Notes: a model not told the origin generated them from the sequence alone. A DNA stretch of 64,000 nucleotides from Lachnospiraceae bacterium (GCA_028689655.1 JAQVCT010000005.1:62001-126000), one strand, 5' to 3'; counted from the stretch's first letter, positions 26,833 to 35,088 are shown. Program-made: numbers and translations.

Positions 26833-27456
26833 TCATTTTTTTAACTGAAATGCTTTTTTTAATTTCCCCTTTAGGCGCTGTAAGGCATTATCTGTGGATT
26901 TTTCATCTTTTCCAAGCACTTTTGCGATTTGTGTATATGACATGCCTGTCATATAGAGGTCTAATACCTCCTTTTCAAATACGCTCAGTTCCCTCTCGAT
27001 CATCTGCTCCAGTGCCGACACATTTTCTCTGTCAATGAGCAGTTCTTCCGGATTCAATTCCACCTGGGATGCCAGAGCATTTAACAGCGTAGCCTCCTCC
27101 ATATTACTATTATCTCTCTCCGCTATATTGGAATATAAAGAGACATAACTGTTAAGGGGGGCATGTTTCTGGCGTCTGGATGCCTGCACGGCAGTGTACA
27201 TCTGCCTGGCAATGCACAGATCTGCAAATGTGTAGAAACTTGCATCACGTCCACTGTCGTAGTCTCGCAGTGCCTTGAATAATCCTATCATGCCCTCCTG
27301 AATGAGATCCTCATTATCAGCGCCCAGGATATACATGGCTTTTGCCTTACTCCGCACAAGATTCTTATATTTATTCATAATAAAATCTGTGATGGCAGAT
27401 TCCCCATCCCGCAGTCTCAGGATGAGTTCCTCATCTTTTAAATCCTCATACTGCAT
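26833..27456 (-). CDS. sigH: RNA polymerase sigma factor SigH (Spo0H-like)
   Basis: 207 residues from the ATG at 27456 (MQYEDLKDEELILRLRDGE), with AAAGGG seven bases upstream. Region 2 has 'AKAMYILGADNEDLIQEGMIGLFKALRDYDSGRDASFYTFADLCIARQM', the sigma-70 region 2 core. Region 4 has 'LSVFEKEVLDLYMTGMSYTQIAKVLGKDEKSTDNALQRLKGKL'. The position downstream of cysS, mini-RNase III and rlmB is the conserved Firmicute arrangement of the early-sporulation/competence sigma factor. A family A repeat lies in the 82-bp gap to rlmB. Confidence 0.93.
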   Translation of the reverse strand: MQYEDLKDEELILRLRDGESAITDFIMNKYKNLVRSKAKAMYILGADNEDLIQEGMIGLFKALRDYDSGRDASFYTFADLCIARQMYTAVQASRRQKHAPLNSYVSLYSNIAERDNSNMEEATLLNALASQVELNPEELLIDRENVSALEQMIERELSVFEKEVLDLYMTGMSYTQIAKVLGKDEKSTDNALQRLKGKLKKAFQLKK

Positions 27457-27485
27457 ACATTGTCCCTTTTCATAAAATAACATTA

Positions 27486-27545
27486 TACCTACGTCACTTC
27501 GTGACTCCGTGACAGGATTACAGCGTAATCCTGTCAAATTATACC
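27486..27545. repeat. Family A repeat copy between rlmB and sigH
   Basis: The segment beginning TACCTACGTCACTTCGTGAC continues with CTCCGTGACAGGATTACAGC and the palindrome GGATTAC-AGC-GTAATCC. This is the same layout as the 57-bp unit at 16181 read on the other strand. It includes the last bases and stop codon of rlmB, so that gene ends inside the repeat. Confidence 0.75.
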
Positions 27546-28282
27546 ACTCTCTGGCGGACGATCTCGTATGCCAGCACTCCGGCGGCTACAGAGGCATTCA
27601 GAGAATCGATATTTCCCTTCATGGGAATGGAGGCAACGTAATCACATTTCTCTTTTACCAGTCTGCCCACACCCTCTCCCTCATTGCCTACCACCATGCC
27701 GATGGGCCCAGTGAGGTTCAGGTCATACATTTTCGTGCCGTCCATATCTGCACATACGAACCACAGACCTTCCTTTTTCAGATCCTCTATGGTCTTTGCA
27801 AGATTTGTCACTTTAGCAACCGGGGTATAATTCAGCGCACCTGCTGAAGTTCTGGCAACGGTAGCTGTCAATCCCACCGCACGGTTCTTCGGTATGATCA
27901 CTCCATGTGCGCCAGCCAGATTGGCGGTACGAATGATGGCACCAAGATTGTGGGGATCTTCGATATTATCCAGCAAGAAAATAAAGGGAGCCTCCCCTTT
28001 TTCCTTTGCAGATTTAAGAATATCCTCCACTTCCGCATATTCATAGGCTGCCGCCTGAGCGATGACACCCTGGTGATGACCCGTTTCGGACATTTGATCC
28101 AGGCGCTCTTTTTCCACGAATTTGATCATGGTGTTATTTTTCTTTGCCTCTCTTTTGATGGTCATGATCGGACCATCCTGACACCCGTCTAAGATATAGA
28201 TCTTATCGATGGTCTTTCCTGAACGAAATGCTTCGATTACTGCATTTCTTCCCTCTATTGTAAATTCTGTATATGATGCCAT
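27539..28282 (-). CDS. rlmB: 23S rRNA 2'-O-methyltransferase, TrmH/SpoU family (RlmB)
   Basis: 247 residues from the ATG at 28282 with AGGAG just upstream. An N-terminal RNA-binding substrate domain 'FTIEGRNAVIEAFRSGKTIDKIYI' precedes the SPOUT knot: 'FIFLLDNIEDPHNLGAIIRTANLAGAHGVIIP', 'TSAGALNYTPVAKV', 'GPIGMVVGNEGEGVGRLVKEKCDYVASIPMKGNIDSLNASVAAGVLAYE'. All three SpoU motifs are present. It methylates a 23S rRNA guanosine ribose. It lies in the conserved cysS, mrnC, rlmB, sigH order. Confidence 0.94.
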   Translation of the reverse strand: MASYTEFTIEGRNAVIEAFRSGKTIDKIYILDGCQDGPIMTIKREAKKNNTMIKFVEKERLDQMSETGHHQGVIAQAAAYEYAEVEDILKSAKEKGEAPFIFLLDNIEDPHNLGAIIRTANLAGAHGVIIPKNRAVGLTATVARTSAGALNYTPVAKVTNLAKTIEDLKKEGLWFVCADMDGTKMYDLNLTGPIGMVVGNEGEGVGRLVKEKCDYVASIPMKGNIDSLNASVAAGVLAYEIVRQRVV

Positions 28283-28350
28283 ATTTCTCCTATCCGTAGC
28301 CTGGCTACCTGAAATGATTATCACTGTGTCCACATCTGTATCTCATTACG

Positions 28351-28791
28351 CTAGATTTCAACGGCAATTTTCTCCAGCCCGATCTTTACCAGCTCCATTG
28401 CGCGGTCTGTCTGGTCTGTCAAATAGAGAAAGCCCATAAGTGCTTCAAACCCCGTAGCCTTGCGGTAATCTCCGATGGTGGCATTCTTCGCGGAGGTATA
28501 GGACTTGGCATTGCGCCCTCTCTTATACACTGACAGTTCCTCCTCCGTGAGCGTGTCCGTCAATGCTGCTATCATCAGTGCCTGGGTTCCCGCATTGACA
28601 ATCCTGCTGGTACTCTTGTGCAGTTCGTTCGCAGCACGATTTCCTCTCTCCACGATAATGGTGCGGATGAACAGATCATAGATCCCGTCTCCGATATACG
28701 CCAAAGTCAGAGGTGAATAGGTCTTTATATCCACCTCTGAACACTGAAATGTTTCTTTTAATTTTCTTAGTAAGCTTATGCTCTCTTCCAT
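28351..28791 (-). CDS. mrnC: Mini-ribonuclease III
   Basis: 146 residues. It is an RNase III catalytic domain without the dsRNA-binding domain: 'LTLAYIGDGIYDLFIRTIIVERGNRAANELHKSTSRIVNAGTQ' with the acidic signature in YIGDGIYD, and 'GRNAKSYTSAKNATIGDYRKATGFEALMGFLYL' near the C-terminus. It matures 23S rRNA ends in Firmicutes. Its start overlaps the cysS stop by 16 bases, so it is translationally coupled to cysS. Confidence 0.94.
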   Translation of the reverse strand: MEESISLLRKLKETFQCSEVDIKTYSPLTLAYIGDGIYDLFIRTIIVERGNRAANELHKSTSRIVNAGTQALMIAALTDTLTEEELSVYKRGRNAKSYTSAKNATIGDYRKATGFEALMGFLYLTDQTDRAMELVKIGLEKIAVEI

Positions 28792-30185
28792 TTAACACCT
28801 TCACGGGTATCCTCTAACACAATACCCTTACTTAAAAGTTCATCTCTGATCTCATCTGCTCTGGCAAAATTTTTGTCTTTTCTCGCCTGCTGTCTGTCCG
28901 CGATCAACTGTTCTATATCAGCATCTAACATTTCTGCCTTTTTGTCAATTATAAGTCCACAAATATCAGCTAATTCCTTTAATTCCGTAAAGACAGTCTC
29001 CACCAGTGCCTTGGAACTGCCGGCATTCAGATTGGTGTTTGCCCATTTTACCAGATCAAAAATAGCTGCGATGGCATCCGCGGTATTAAAGTCATCATCC
29101 ATTGCGGTGTCGAACTGTGCAATATAGGATTTTGCTTCCTCTGCCAATGTCTGTTCTGCATCGGCAATCTCGTCACCTGTTGCCGTCTGTAACAGGAATT
29201 TGAGATTCTCTGCTGCTGTGACAATTCTATCCAGACCACTTTTCGCACTCTCCATGAGGTCCGCACTAAAATTCAATGGACTTCTGTAATGTGCGGAAAG
29301 CATGAAGAAACGGAGTACCTGCAGATCATATTTTTCACTGATATCACGCACTGTGAAAAAGTTGCCCAATGACTTGCTCATCTTCTTATTATCGATATTC
29401 AAGAATGCATTATGCATCCAGTATCTTGCAAATTCCTTTCCGTTGGCTGCCTCACTTTGAGCGATCTCATTTTCATGATGCGGGAACACCAGATCCTCCC
29501 CACCTGCATGAATGTCGATCTGGTCACCCAGATATTTCTTGCTCATGACCGAGCACTCAATATGCCATCCCGGACGTCCCTTACAGTAATCAGAATCCCA
29601 GTATGGTTCCCCATCTTTTTTCGGTTTCCACAATACGAAGTCCAGGGGATCCTCTTTCTGATCTTCCCCTGATACAAGTAATGCACGGTTGCCGCCTCGC
29701 AGATCATCGATATTTTTGTGAGACAGTTTTCCGTAATCTCTAAAGCTTCTGGTTCTGAAATAAACAGTTCCATCCGCTGCCACATAAGCATGTCCCTTTT
29801 CGATCAGTGTTCCGATCATATCCAGCATGCCGCAGATCTCCTGTGTGGCAAGAGGATGTGTGGTGGCGGGTCTCACATTAAGTGCTGCCATATCTTTCTT
29901 GCACTCCGCAATATAACGCTCTGAAATGACGGAGGAATCCACACCCTCCGCAATTGCCTGTTTAATGATCTTATCATCCACGTCAGTAAAGTTGCTGACA
30001 TAATTCACTTCATAGCCTTTGTGCTCCATATAGCGTCTCACCGTATCGAATACGATCATGGGTCTGGCGTTCCCAATGTGTATCAGGTTATATACCGTAG
30101 GTCCACAGACATACATGCGGACTTTTCCCGGCTCCAATGGTACAAATTCTTCTTTTCTTCTGTTCAACGTATTAAATATTTTCAT
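28776..30185 (-). CDS. cysS: Cysteinyl-tRNA synthetase
   Basis: 469 residues. It is a class I synthetase with zinc-binding 'MYVCGPTVYNLIHIGNARPMIVFD' (Cys plus the HIGN form of the HIGH motif), 'GRPGWHIECSVMS', 'IDIHAGGEDLVFPHHENEIAQSE' and the KMSKS loop 'NKKMSKSLGNF'. It ends 'DTREGVKWKRA'. A family B palindromic element separates it from cysE upstream. Both are probably controlled by the tRNA-Cys T-box at 31388-31640. Confidence 0.97.
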   Translation of the reverse strand: MKIFNTLNRRKEEFVPLEPGKVRMYVCGPTVYNLIHIGNARPMIVFDTVRRYMEHKGYEVNYVSNFTDVDDKIIKQAIAEGVDSSVISERYIAECKKDMAALNVRPATTHPLATQEICGMLDMIGTLIEKGHAYVAADGTVYFRTRSFRDYGKLSHKNIDDLRGGNRALLVSGEDQKEDPLDFVLWKPKKDGEPYWDSDYCKGRPGWHIECSVMSKKYLGDQIDIHAGGEDLVFPHHENEIAQSEAANGKEFARYWMHNAFLNIDNKKMSKSLGNFFTVRDISEKYDLQVLRFFMLSAHYRSPLNFSADLMESAKSGLDRIVTAAENLKFLLQTATGDEIADAEQTLAEEAKSYIAQFDTAMDDDFNTADAIAAIFDLVKWANTNLNAGSSKALVETVFTELKELADICGLIIDKKAEMLDADIEQLIADRQQARKDKNFARADEIRDELLSKGIVLEDTREGVKWKRA

Positions 30186-30224
30186 AAACTCTCCTGTTCT
30201 GCGTATTTATTTTCTTGTTTTCTT

Positions 30225-30377
30225 GTAACTATTCAGCGCCAGACAAATTCATAAAAATATGCGAATCATGCTTGCATGAGTGAGCTGATTTTTGTGAATT
30301 TATTTGGCGAAGTAACCACATAAGCAAAAGGAAAGCTTCGAAGAAGCGATTTTGCGCATGAGGTTCTGAATAGTTAC
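30225..30377. repeat. Family B element 1: 153-bp multi-hairpin element with 12-bp terminal inverted repeats
   Basis: GTAACTATTCAG (30225-30236) and CTGAATAGTTAC (30366-30377) are perfect terminal inverted repeats. Between them lie one long imperfect hairpin (AAATTCATAAAAAT against ATTTTTGTGAATTT, capped by CATGC-TT-GCATG) and a second one (AAGCAAAA/TTTTGC, inner GCTTC-GAA-GAAGC). It fills the cysE-cysS gap. It shares the GCAAGC-containing cap with the elements at 31141 and 55106, and its ends resemble those at 41437. Confidence 0.85.
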
Positions 30378-30419
30378 GTTTTCTTTATTTTTATATCTGT
30401 TTCTTTCTATCTTTATCTT

Positions 30420-31103
30420 TTATGCTTCATTGCGGGTATGTTCTTTCCTGAGTTTCTTTACCTCGGTCTCCAACTCGATCAGGCGATTGGTCAATGCGCT
30501 GTTTTCATGCTGCAATGTAGCAATATCCTCCTTGACAGGATCCGGCAAGTTTACCTGATCCAGTTCCTCCCTTGGGAAATTCTGATTGTTTCTCTTGACC
30601 ACACGTCCGGGAACACCCACTACTGTGGAGTTCGGAGGTACTTCATCCAGTACCACACTTCCCGCTCCGATCTTCGAGTTCTCTCCTATGGTAAAGGAAC
30701 CCAGCACCTTTGCTCCGGCACTGATCATGACATTATCACCGATGGTGGGATGACGTTTGCCATGCTCTTTTCCCGTACCACCCAGCGTAACTCCCTGATA
30801 AAGTGTCACATTATTGCCTACGATGGCTGTTTCTCCTATTATAACACCATTTCCGTGATCGATAAAGAACCCACTTCCAATCTGCGCACCCGGGTGGATC
30901 TCAATCCCTGTCTTTCGCACGCCACGCTGTGAGACCCAGCGTGCCCAGAAATAGTGCCCCTGTGTGTACAGTCGATGCGCAATGCGATAATGAAGCATTA
31001 CTTTAAAACTGGGGTATAAGAATACTTCCATCGATGAGTGAATGGCCGGATCCCGCTCCCTGATCACTCGAATCTCTTCCTTGATATTTTTAATGATTCC
31101 CAT
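30420..31103 (-). CDS. cysE: Serine O-acetyltransferase
   Basis: 227 residues. It is a left-handed parallel beta-helix hexapeptide acetyltransferase. 'GIEIHPGAQIGSGFFIDHGNGVIIGETAIVGNNVTLYQGVTLGGTG' and 'KRHPTIGDNVMISAGAKVLGSFTIGENSKIGAGSVVLDEVPPNSTVVGVPGRVV' are textbook CysE. The N-terminus 'RERDPAIHSSMEVFLYPSFKVMLHYRIAHRLY' is the short EpsC-like form. It makes O-acetylserine for cysteine synthesis. AAAGGGG precedes the ATG. Its 5' leader is a T-box followed by two tandem palindromic repeats. Confidence 0.95.
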   Translation of the reverse strand: MGIIKNIKEEIRVIRERDPAIHSSMEVFLYPSFKVMLHYRIAHRLYTQGHYFWARWVSQRGVRKTGIEIHPGAQIGSGFFIDHGNGVIIGETAIVGNNVTLYQGVTLGGTGKEHGKRHPTIGDNVMISAGAKVLGSFTIGENSKIGAGSVVLDEVPPNSTVVGVPGRVVKRNNQNFPREELDQVNLPDPVKEDIATLQHENSALTNRLIELETEVKKLRKEHTRNEA

Positions 31104-31140
31104 ATAATCCCCTTCTTTCTATACCTGGCTCTGCCTTCAT

Positions 31141-31385
31141 TGTATAAGCAGACTCGATAGTTCTTCGAACTACCTCGTTCGCGTTGCTCGCCAAATATTG
31201 AATCTTTTGATTGTTGATGCAAGCATCACAATCAAATCTTCAATACTTGGCTCTGCCTTCATTGTATAAGCAGACTCGATAGTTCTTCGAACTACCTCGT
31301 TCGCGTTGCTCGCCAAATATTGAATCTCTTGATTGTTGATGCAAGCATCACAATCAAATCTTCAATACTTGGCTCTGCTTATACA
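31141..31385. repeat. Family B element 2: tandemly duplicated 122-bp unit between T-box and cysE
   Basis: TGTATAAGCAGA starts at 31141 and again at 31263 (122-bp period). Its reverse complement TCTGCTTATACA closes the array at 31374-31385. The copies differ by one base in the central region seen here (CTTTTGATT versus CTCTTGATT). Each contains TAGTTC-TTC-GAACTA and a long hairpin GCCAA..TATTGAA with TTCAATA..TTGGC, capped by TTGATTG..GATGC-AA-GCATC..CAATCAA. Confidence 0.88.
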
Positions 31386-31387
31386 CG

Positions 31388-31640
31388 AAAAATGCCCCCT
31401 ATATGCATGACACATATAGGAGGCGACGTATCGCGGTTCCACTCCACTTTGAGAATCCAGGATTCCCATCTCATTGCCTTAACGCGGCTGTCACGGAATC
31501 CACTACGTTACCTCACATAAGAAAGGTATGTCTCATGGAATCGACTCACAAATGCACTTCAGTCACCGTCGAATCAGGAATACTTTCAGCTGGTCATATT
31601 CCCTCTCTGTCATTGTTCGATCACTTACTCTTTTTGCTCA
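31388..31640 (-). promoter_or_regulatory. T-box riboswitch sensing tRNA-Cys, upstream of cysE
   Basis: On the minus strand the antiterminator motif AGTGGAACCGCGATAC spans about 31428-31443. Its TGGA would pair with a tRNA acceptor end UCCA, as expected for tRNA-Cys with discriminator U. A GAAGTGCATT segment places the codon TGC (Cys) at 31556-31554 in the specifier loop. The terminator GCCTCCTATATG / CATATAGGGGGC (31394-31405, 31413-31424) has a 12-bp stem and TTTTT. Uncharged tRNA-Cys should permit expression of cysE and perhaps cysS. Confidence 0.93.
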
Positions 31641-31713
31641 CAGTCTTTTACCTGTCTTTTTTTAAATTTTGTCTTTGTTTAGCATATTCAATAAATTATT
31701 TTTTGTCAATACT

Positions 31714-32280
31714 TTATTTCACATTTGGGCACTTGCTGCAACCACTGCAGGTGGCACATTTGTCCTGTTCTCCCGTGGAATCTGTCACATCCATATCCAT
31801 AAAATTAATGGGGCTGGTGAGCATACAGATTGCCTGGGATGAAATGCCTTCCCCTGTTCCGGTAAAGCCTAATCCCTCTTCCGTGGTAGCTTTTATATTG
31901 ATCTGCTCCAGCGTGATTCCAAGAGCCGCCGCAATATTCTCCCGCATCCGGTCCATATGCGGACGCATCTTTGGCCGCTGCGCAATAATCGTAGCATCGA
32001 TATTTTCGATGAGGAAGCAATTCTCCTCCAATAACTTTCCTACTTCTTCTAATAATTTTATGCTGGAAATTCCCTTATATGCCGGATCTGTGTCAGGAAA
32101 ATGCTTTCCAATATCTCCCAATGCAGCCGCTCCCAGCAAAGCATCCATGATTGCATGGGACAATACATCCGCATCGGAATGTCCCAGCAATCCCTTCTCA
32201 TAAGGGATCGTCACTCCGCCTAATATCAAATCCCGGTCATCCACCAGTCGGTGTACATCATAGCCCATTCCTATTCGCAT
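31714..32280 (-). CDS. ispF: 2-C-methyl-D-erythritol 2,4-cyclodiphosphate synthase with Cys-rich tail
   Basis: 188 residues; typical IspF is about 157. '[65 protein letters not shown]' holds the zinc ligands Asp8, His10 and His42. '[22 protein letters not shown]' is the normal C-terminal signature. It makes the cyclic diphosphate intermediate of the MEP isoprenoid pathway. Beyond it lies an extra segment of about 30 residues ending [14 protein letters not shown], with Cys at 175, 178, 181 and 184 (CX2CX2CX2C), suggestive of a metal or iron-sulfur site. The frame is continuous, so the tail is part of the protein. Confidence 0.94.
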   Translation of the reverse strand: MRIGMGYDVHRLVDDRDLILGGVTIPYEKGLLGHSDADVLSHAIMDALLGAAALGDIGKHFPDTDPAYKGISSIKLLEEVGKLLEENCFLIENIDATIIAQRPKMRPHMDRMRENIAAALGITLEQINIKATTEEGLGFTGTGEGISSQAICMLTSPINFMDMDVTDSTGEQDKCATCSGCSKCPNVK

Positions 32281-32306
32281 TCAATAACCATACCTTTCCT
32301 ATCTAC

Positions 32307-33416
32307 TTAATCTTTATAAATCAATGCATATGTCGCTGTAGGCCTGTTGGAGGAAAAAGTAATGGTAGACCCATCCCCGTCTGCATCGTCAAATACATTT
32401 ACCACATCCTGTGCAAGACCGATCATCTTAAAGGTTCTGCCACCTTTTCTAAGACCTTCTGGAATGGTCACAGTGAACTGATAAGGTGTGTCAGATGTCA
32501 TGATTCTGTTACGAGCCGTTGACTTATCTGTCACGGTGATATTATAGGCACATCCTAATGTATTGTCTCCGATATAAGCTGCAAATGCCTGATAGCATTC
32601 TCTGCCCTGATATTTCTGTGTAATATTTACAATATAGCCGGGATTAGGTGTCATGGAACCCATACCAGTATATGCACCGCCATTATGATACTTATCCAGC
32701 TGTGTCCATGGTGCTACGCCATCTATTTTATCATTTGCTGCCCATACATTTGCAATAGTAGGGTTTGTGCTGTTCTGAAAAGAGGACGCCCGCTCATGAT
32801 TATCGAATATAAAAGAAGATCCCGCTGCACTTGACTGTGCCATGGCTGTGATACTATCCATACTGGTATAAGGAATCGTACCGATCATCTCTGTGGTAAC
32901 ACCTTCGTCTTTGATTCGGAATATAAGATATTGTCCGGCTTTGTTAAAAGTAGTCCAGTCTGCAACAAATGTTTTCGTACTTAAATTCACATATTTCAGA
33001 TTGCTCATAACACCATCGTCCGTCAGCATAACAGTTTCCCCATTCTTATCCTGACCACGCTGAGGCATTGAAAAATCTGATGCATTGGTATTGGAAAATA
33101 CATACTTGCCAATGGAAGTGATAGAACCATCTACAGTAATAGCACCGATCTTTGCAGTTGCCCAAGGTGTTTTATTTAATTCCCAATAATCAAAATCCGG
33201 TATGGCACCTGTCCCTGTCACATGTAATGTCTGATTATTTACCTCAAAGATAATTGCCGTTCCATCCAACTGGAAACGTCCATTTCCAAGTGCAGTCCAT
33301 GTATGTGCCTCCGCTGCCTTGACGTCCATTGGAACAACGCAGAAGATCATCACTGCTGCCAAAGATAATGCCAATAGTTTCCTGCATCCCTCAAATATCT
33401 TTTTTCCTCTTACCAT
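32307..33416 (-). CDS. Secreted protein of unknown function
   Basis: 369 residues. A Sec signal peptide (about 1-35: basic start, 'LLALSLAAVMIFCVVPMDVKA') ends in a signal peptidase I-like site before AEAHTW. The mature part is rich in Asn, Thr and Gly and looks beta-structured ('FQLDGTAIIFEVNNQTLHVTGTGAIPDFDY', 'YQFTVTIPEGLRKGGRTFKMIGL'). The first mature 100 residues resemble leucine-rich-repeat-type surface proteins, in which 'ITVDGSITSIGKYVF' is common. There is no LPXTG anchor or dockerin. It ends 27 bp upstream of ispF and probably has its own promoter. No function is assigned. Confidence 0.75.
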   Translation of the reverse strand: MVRGKKIFEGCRKLLALSLAAVMIFCVVPMDVKAAEAHTWTALGNGRFQLDGTAIIFEVNNQTLHVTGTGAIPDFDYWELNKTPWATAKIGAITVDGSITSIGKYVFSNTNASDFSMPQRGQDKNGETVMLTDDGVMSNLKYVNLSTKTFVADWTTFNKAGQYLIFRIKDEGVTTEMIGTIPYTSMDSITAMAQSSAAGSSFIFDNHERASSFQNSTNPTIANVWAANDKIDGVAPWTQLDKYHNGGAYTGMGSMTPNPGYIVNITQKYQGRECYQAFAAYIGDNTLGCAYNITVTDKSTARNRIMTSDTPYQFTVTIPEGLRKGGRTFKMIGLAQDVVNVFDDADGDGSTITFSSNRPTATYALIYKD

Positions 33417-33495
33417 CTTGTACTCTCCTTTCGATTCGCGAAATATACCTGACTATAGTTTATCCCAAAATATAGAAATAATCAACACAATCCAC

Positions 33496-34179
33496 TTATC
33501 TCAATTTTTTTAAAGTTTCCCTCTCCTTATGGTATACGTACTTACTACACAGCATATTGGAAGAAAACTGTTTGAATCCATAGAGGAACTTTCCATTCTG
33601 CAATGTTTCCATTCTGACACAGGTTCCATACAGGCTCAGGTTATAGATTTTGTATTCCGGGCTTGTTTTCTCACCAATGGCTTCGCTATAGACAAAATGT
33701 GCCGTATTTCCAACGGCGCATTTATCATCCGATTCAAACACCAGTGAAAAACCGTTTTCGCTGATATCACGGCAGATGACCTCATAGGTGGTTCGATTCG
33801 TTCCAACGCGGACAATGACCTTCTCGCCCACATAACAGCGAAACGAATTTCTGCGATTAAAAGCAACTGCCCTGGTAAGTATATGAACGGAGTAGTATCT
33901 CTTTTTTTCCTTCTCGTTCCAGATCGTCTTTACGTTGGAGCCTGCATACATCATCGGTTTTTCATTTTCCCGATAAGCTACTACGGTGATCCTATTCTTG
34001 CTGCTGTCCAGTCCGATTGGCTTATCATTGAGATAAATCACATTCAACAGTACCATATTCTTTTTATCATCTATCTGCGCTACTGTAACATCCTTCTCAA
34101 TCACCTGATTTCCTATATAGATCCAGATTTTGATGTTCTTGCAGCTCCTAAATATTTCCAAATCAATTTCTCTTGCCAT
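33496..34179 (-). CDS. PilZ-domain protein (predicted c-di-GMP receptor)
   Basis: 227 residues. An N-terminal YcgR-like domain (about 1-100) is followed by PilZ. The c-di-GMP-binding motifs RRNSFR (about 109-114) and DISENG (about 138-143, the D/NxSxxG motif) are intact, and the barrel continues to 'LYGTCVRME'. Such proteins bind cyclic di-GMP and pass the signal to motility, secretion or surface processes. It sits beside a broken sensor-kinase/receiver gene. No diguanylate cyclase is seen in the window, so the partner is elsewhere. Confidence 0.88.
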   Translation of the reverse strand: MAREIDLEIFRSCKNIKIWIYIGNQVIEKDVTVAQIDDKKNMVLLNVIYLNDKPIGLDSSKNRITVVAYRENEKPMMYAGSNVKTIWNEKEKKRYYSVHILTRAVAFNRRNSFRCYVGEKVIVRVGTNRTTYEVICRDISENGFSLVFESDDKCAVGNTAHFVYSEAIGEKTSPEYKIYNLSLYGTCVRMETLQNGKFLYGFKQFSSNMLCSKYVYHKERETLKKLR

Positions 34180-34224
34180 CTCATCTTTCTCTCACTAACA
34201 TTGATTTCTATCTGTAACAACTTC

Positions 34225-34704
34225 TTACCTGTGTCTGTGTGTATCCAAAATATTCTTTAATCTTCTCATAACAATCGTTGGAGATGTCCGCTTGTATACA
34301 AAATCATCTGCACCTGCCTCCAGCAGTTTCTCCGCCTGATCGCCTTCGTCATATTGTGTGTTTGCCAACATGGGAATGTTGCTGAAGCCATCCATGACAG
34401 GCATACGGATATCCATCAATATAGCCTCATGATGTCCATCTGCAGATGCGCTGAATCGTTCCACCGCTATCTTCCCATTTTCCGCATGGGTCACATTGAT
34501 TCTCTTCTTCTCCAGAAGCTTTTTCGTAATCTTGGCATTAATTGGGTGATCCTCCACCAGCTGTTTGCAGATGCTCATTCCCAATCCCGAACCTTGCAGA
34601 TCAGGCGTCACACTTTTATCCTCTACAAAATCAAATGGCACATTCATGTCCTCCGTATCCCTTTCCAAGTAATACCTACTATCAGGAAAATTAATAGTAA
34701 TCAT
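34225..34704 (-). pseudogene. Chimeric remnant of a hybrid sensor kinase and receiver domains
   Basis: 159 residues that do not form a complete domain. Residues about 25-50 are the end of a histidine-kinase ATPase domain (GSGLGMSICKQLVE). Residues about 53-103 jump straight into the middle of a receiver domain (HPINAKITKKLLEKKRINVT, AILMDIRMPVMDG). Residues about 105-159 look like the end of another receiver ('EKLLEAGADDFVYKRTSPTIVMRRLKNIL'). The N-terminal kinase parts and parts of both receivers are missing. It appears to be the product of two or more internal deletions within a multidomain signalling gene. A family A repeat lies just upstream of its start. A residual function is possible but unlikely. 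Confidence 0.7.
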
Positions 34705-34707
34705 ATC

Positions 34708-34770
34708 AAATTTACGTCAGTCATTTCATGACCTCCTGACACAGATTACTTTGTAATATGGCCATATTAT
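34708..34770. repeat. Family A repeat copy upstream of the broken kinase
   Basis: TTTACGTCAGTCATTTCATG, then ACCTCCTGACACAGATTACT, then TTGTAATATGGCCATATTAT follow the same order of motifs as the 57-bp unit (ACGTCAC, TGACTCC, TGACACAG-TTAC, GTAA, GGTCATATTA). It is the most diverged of the four loci. Confidence 0.65.
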
Positions 34771-34837
34771 ATCACTAGTCTGTGAATTTTCAAACAATTA
34801 TCGCTTTATTGACAAACAAATGAGAAGCAAAAGCAAA

Positions 34838-34884
34838 TAACAAAAAATAAAACCCAGAAATGTGATTAAATCAACATCTCTGAG
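34838..34884 (-). terminator. Intrinsic terminator of the tRNA-Val/tRNA-Met transcript
   Basis: On the minus strand CTCAGAGATGT and ACATTTCTGGG (G-U pairs allowed), with inner TGATT/AATCA, form a stem of about 16 bp (34853-34884) followed by TTTTATTTTTTG. It lies 12 bp past tRNA-Met. Confidence 0.8.
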
Positions 34885-34896
34885 CCTTATAAACAA

Positions 34897-34970
34897 TAGC
34901 GAAAGGGGGATTCGAACCCTCGACACCACGGGTATGAACCGTGTGCTCTAGCCAACTGAGCTATTTCGCC
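34897..34970 (-). tRNA. tRNA-Met(CAT), elongator type
   Basis: GGCGAAATAGCTCAGTTGGC begins a full cloverleaf. The anticodon stem CACGG/CCGTG has loop TTCATAC (anticodon CAT). The T arm contains GGTTCGAATCC. The 3' end is TTTCGCT plus discriminator A, giving a G1-U72 pair as in elongator tRNA-Met of other Firmicutes. It is not the initiator, which has a C1-A72 mismatch. tRNA-Ile2 (CAT with lysidine) is the alternative. Confidence 0.88.
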
Positions 34971-35015
34971 ATATAAGACATAAACTGCATGTCTATTTCA
35001 AATATTTGTGACTGA

Positions 35016-35088
35016 TGGGACCTACAGGGCTCGAACCTGTGACCCTCTGCTTGTAAGGCAGATGCTCTCCCAGCTGAGCTAAGATCCC
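35016..35088 (-). tRNA. tRNA-Val(TAC)
   Basis: GGGATCTTAGCTCAGCTGGG begins the cloverleaf. The anticodon stem CTGCC/GGCAG has loop TTACAAG (anticodon TAC). The T arm is CAGGTTCGAGCCCTG. The acceptor stem closes with AGGTCCC plus discriminator A. It is 45 bp upstream of tRNA-Met in the same transcript. Confidence 0.93.
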
